From contig JAUYDO010000285.1 of the NCBI GenBank assembly GCA_030691835.1, forward strand, positions 1 through 6,955: 6,955 bases of DNA, given 5' to 3'. The notes under the pieces are model-generated. The model did no database searches and was not told where the DNA came from. It was given only the letters and a program-made list of their open reading frames with translations. Shown in pieces: positions 5,745-6,955 of the stretch (position 1 is its first letter; the number at the start of each line of letters is the position of its first letter). The DNA comes from Dehalococcoidia bacterium. GTDB taxonomy: Bacteria > Chloroflexota > Dehalococcoidia > Dehalococcoidales > UBA3254. The position numbers were made by a program, and so were the translations under genes.

Positions 5745-5865
5745 TCTTGCGCAAAATGGAAAAAACTGGCTTGCGGACAGGCAGGGACGCCTGTCCTACC
5801 GCGGTACAACAGGCCTCCGTGCCTGTCGCGTCCTTTTCTTTTGGTTCCGGCTTGTCCGGGTTAGG
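5745..5865. repeat. Composite palindromic intergenic element, copy 2 (inverted relative to copy 1)
   Basis: It carries the same ends as 2784-2920 in opposite orientation: an exact 22-nt match at 5844-5865 and an 11-nt match (TCTTGCGCAAA) at 5745-5755. The interior is different and holds two hairpins and a palindrome (5775-5826). The 22-nt end runs into the minus-strand creatininase-family gene and contains its stop codon (5861-5863) and part of its last codon. The copies are 121 and 137 bases long. They flank the permease and the small-gene cassette. Confidence 0.5.
5775..5826. terminator. Hairpin-palindrome-hairpin cluster, possible bidirectional terminator
   Basis: Three inverted structures sit in a row: GGACAGGC/GCCTGTCC (8 bp, 5775-5796), the perfect palindrome TACCGCGGTA (5797-5806), and ACAGGC/GCCTGT (6 bp, 5809-5826). 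The outer arms share the same ACAGGC core and could also pair with each other. On the plus strand a T-rich stretch follows (5831-5842). On the minus strand a run of six T (5765-5760) follows the larger hairpin by nine bases. It lies just past the end of the creatininase-family gene, so a role as its terminator is reasonable. Confidence 0.5.
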
Positions 5866-6661
5866 CTTTAAAGCCTTCGGACCTGGCTACTTCCAGGATA
5901 ATCTGGACGAGGTCATTGACTACGGCTTCAGCTATCTTTTCCCCGGTCTCGCGGCTGGCGACGGTCGGGTCACCCATCACCCCGACCCCACTGCCCAGCT
6001 TTGGAAACTTCCTGCGCGAGTGATAGAACACGCGGTTAGCACCGTAGAAGTCGGGAGAGACCCACTTCTCAGACAGAGCGTATTTTGGTATTTCTTTGAC
6101 CACTTTATCAAGCTGAACGTTCTCCGGCTGGATGACCAGGGATAGAGAGGTCTCCAGCTCATCGGCGTGCAGGGAGGCTTTAGATTTACGAATTTTCGGG
6201 ATGGTCTCGAATCCGAGCGCCCACCAGTTAAGGGCGAAAAGCCCGGCGTCTTGGTATTCAAGGTTTACCTGGCGCAGTCCGGCGCTTATGGGAACAACAT
6301 TGGAGGCGTGCCCGTTCAGGAAGATTATGTTCTGGAAGCCCTGGCTGACGAAGCTACGGGCAATGTCAGCGATGAGCCTGGTCTCCGTGTCCGCCGAGAT
6401 GCCGATAGTCCCCGGGAAGCTCTGGAATGTCGTTACATCCGTATAATGAATGGTAGGCGCGACAATGACCCTGAGCTTGTGTTCAGCGATGACCTTCTTA
6501 GCCGCCTGCTCCGCCAGGTACGTGGCACAGCGTGAGTCCACGCTAAGGGGCAGGTGCAGGCCGTGCTGTTCCACGGAGCCGACGGGCACCACCAGTACAT
6601 TTGTTTTCTTCAATAGCTCCTCGACATCAGCCCAGGTCATGTCATCAAGTCTAATCTTCAT
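5861..6661 (-). CDS. Creatininase-family amidohydrolase
   Basis: A 266-aa metal-dependent hydrolase of the creatininase/MftE-like family, normal length. Numbering from the ATG at 6661, ligand motifs are GSVEQHGLHLPLSVDS with Glu31, His33 and Asp42, the same spacing as Glu34, His36 and Asp45 of Pseudomonas creatininase. Next come FPGT (82-85), LNGHASN with His118 (115-121), and HADELETS (165-172) with Glu168. NGHASN departs from the NGHGGN or NGHYEN seen in well-known members. The family opens cyclic amides, deformylates or cleaves peptides, and the substrate is not predictable. An ATG at 6682 would add seven residues but has no ribosome site. AAAGGGAG just before 6661, plus the family-like MKIRLDDMTW start, favour the shorter form. 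The gene follows cdsA by 32 bases, so the two are probably co-transcribed. Confidence 0.87.
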   Translation of the reverse strand: MKIRLDDMTWADVEELLKKTNVLVVPVGSVEQHGLHLPLSVDSRCATYLAEQAAKKVIAEHKLRVIVAPTIHYTDVTTFQSFPGTIGISADTETRLIADIARSFVSQGFQNIIFLNGHASNVVPISAGLRQVNLEYQDAGLFALNWWALGFETIPKIRKSKASLHADELETSLSLVIQPENVQLDKVVKEIPKYALSEKWVSPDFYGANRVFYHSRRKFPKLGSGVGVMGDPTVASRETGEKIAEAVVNDLVQIILEVARSEGFKA

Positions 6662-6693
6662 GCTCTCCCTTTCTGCCTCCATCTGGTTTACAT

Positions 6694-6955
6694 TTAGCTC
6701 GCCAGAACGGAAGCGTAATAATACACCGCCACACCGGCGAAGAGGACGCTGTCCAGCCTGTCAAGCAATCCGCCGTGACCCGGCAGTACCTTGCCTGAGT
6801 CCTTGACTCCCATATTGCGCTTGAACAGGGACTTGACCAGGTCACCGAGCTGACCCACCACGCTAATCACCACACCCACCAGGATAGCCTGCCGGTAGCC
6901 AATAGAGGTATGCAGAACTGCAACAATGATTATGCAGACCAGCACCGCGCCGATT
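6694..6955 (-). CDS. cdsA: Phosphatidate cytidylyltransferase, C-terminal part (5' end outside window)
   Basis: The minus-strand frame is open to the right edge and gives the last 87 residues. It carries the CdsA signature almost perfectly: [33 protein letters not shown], the S-x-x-KR-x4-KD-x-G-x2-LPG-x2-GxxDRxD pattern whose acidic residues bind the catalytic metal and CTP. Hydrophobic segments lie on both sides ([33 protein letters not shown]), as expected for this inner-membrane enzyme. It converts phosphatidic acid and CTP to CDP-diacylglycerol, the precursor of phosphatidylglycerol and related lipids. In many bacteria uppS precedes and dxr follows. Here a creatininase-family gene takes the downstream place. 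What lies upstream cannot be seen. Confidence 0.93.
   Translation of the reverse strand, partial: IGAVLVCIIIVAVLHTSIGYRQAILVGVVISVVGQLGDLVKSLFKRNMGVKDSGKVLPGHGGLLDRLDSVLFAGVAVYYYASVLAS

Noticed and set aside
5747..6145. Plus-strand open frame of 132 codons
   Set aside because: It starts within palindromic repeats, lies antisense to the creatininase-family gene, has no ribosome site, and its translation looks like repeat and antisense sequence.
804..6661. Creatinine degradation pathway (creatininase plus N-carbamoylsarcosine amidase, an isochorismatase-fold enzyme)
   Set aside because: The two genes are on opposite strands, over 4 kb apart, and in different transcription units. The isochorismatase-family protein looks closer to RutB, and the creatininase family is broad. 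No creatinase or hydantoinase is present.

Overview
The window looks like chromosomal DNA of an uncultured bacterium with moderate GC. The mix of genes (CocE-type hydrolase, isochorismatase-fold hydrolase, TRAP-type lipoprotein, creatininase family) and many short palindromic intergenic repeats fit a Dehalococcoidia-like Chloroflexota. That assignment is inference from general gene content, not from a marker gene.

Left part, plus strand (1-2770): the C-terminal part of a CocE/NonD-family hydrolase, a complete isochorismatase-family cysteine hydrolase (catalytic Asp, Lys and Cys all present), and a DctP-type TRAP solute-binding lipoprotein with its own probable promoter and a GNRA-loop terminator hairpin. 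No TRAP membrane subunits are visible.

Middle (2771-4513): a repeat-rich gap, then an ArsB/NhaD/SLC13-type permease on the minus strand. It is divergent from a small-gene cassette. The 335-base divergent region (4179-4513) holds a probable minus-strand promoter for the permease, a dispersed palindromic repeat, a palindrome, a near-consensus plus-strand promoter, and three exact-period 20-bp tandem repeats. Each of these repeats contains a 14-bp near-palindrome with a central CG, which looks like an operator array.

Small-gene cassette (4514-5605, plus): a 100-aa soluble protein of unknown function, followed by three very small proteins (76, 66 and 59 aa). Each of the three has a charged N-terminus and one C-terminal membrane helix. 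All four genes have usable ribosome binding sites, and a hairpin terminator follows. The array upstream suggests regulated co-expression. This is the best candidate for something undescribed.

Right part (5606-6955): a 255-base gap with a terminator and a palindromic repeat element, then two minus-strand genes read from the right edge: the end of cdsA (phosphatidate cytidylyltransferase) and, 32 bases further on, a creatininase-family amidohydrolase. The repeat element in this gap shares an exact 22-nt end, plus an 11-nt match at the other end, with the element at 2784-2920. The two lie in inverted orientation and bracket the permease and the small-gene cassette. No rRNA, tRNA, CRISPR array or transposase gene was seen.
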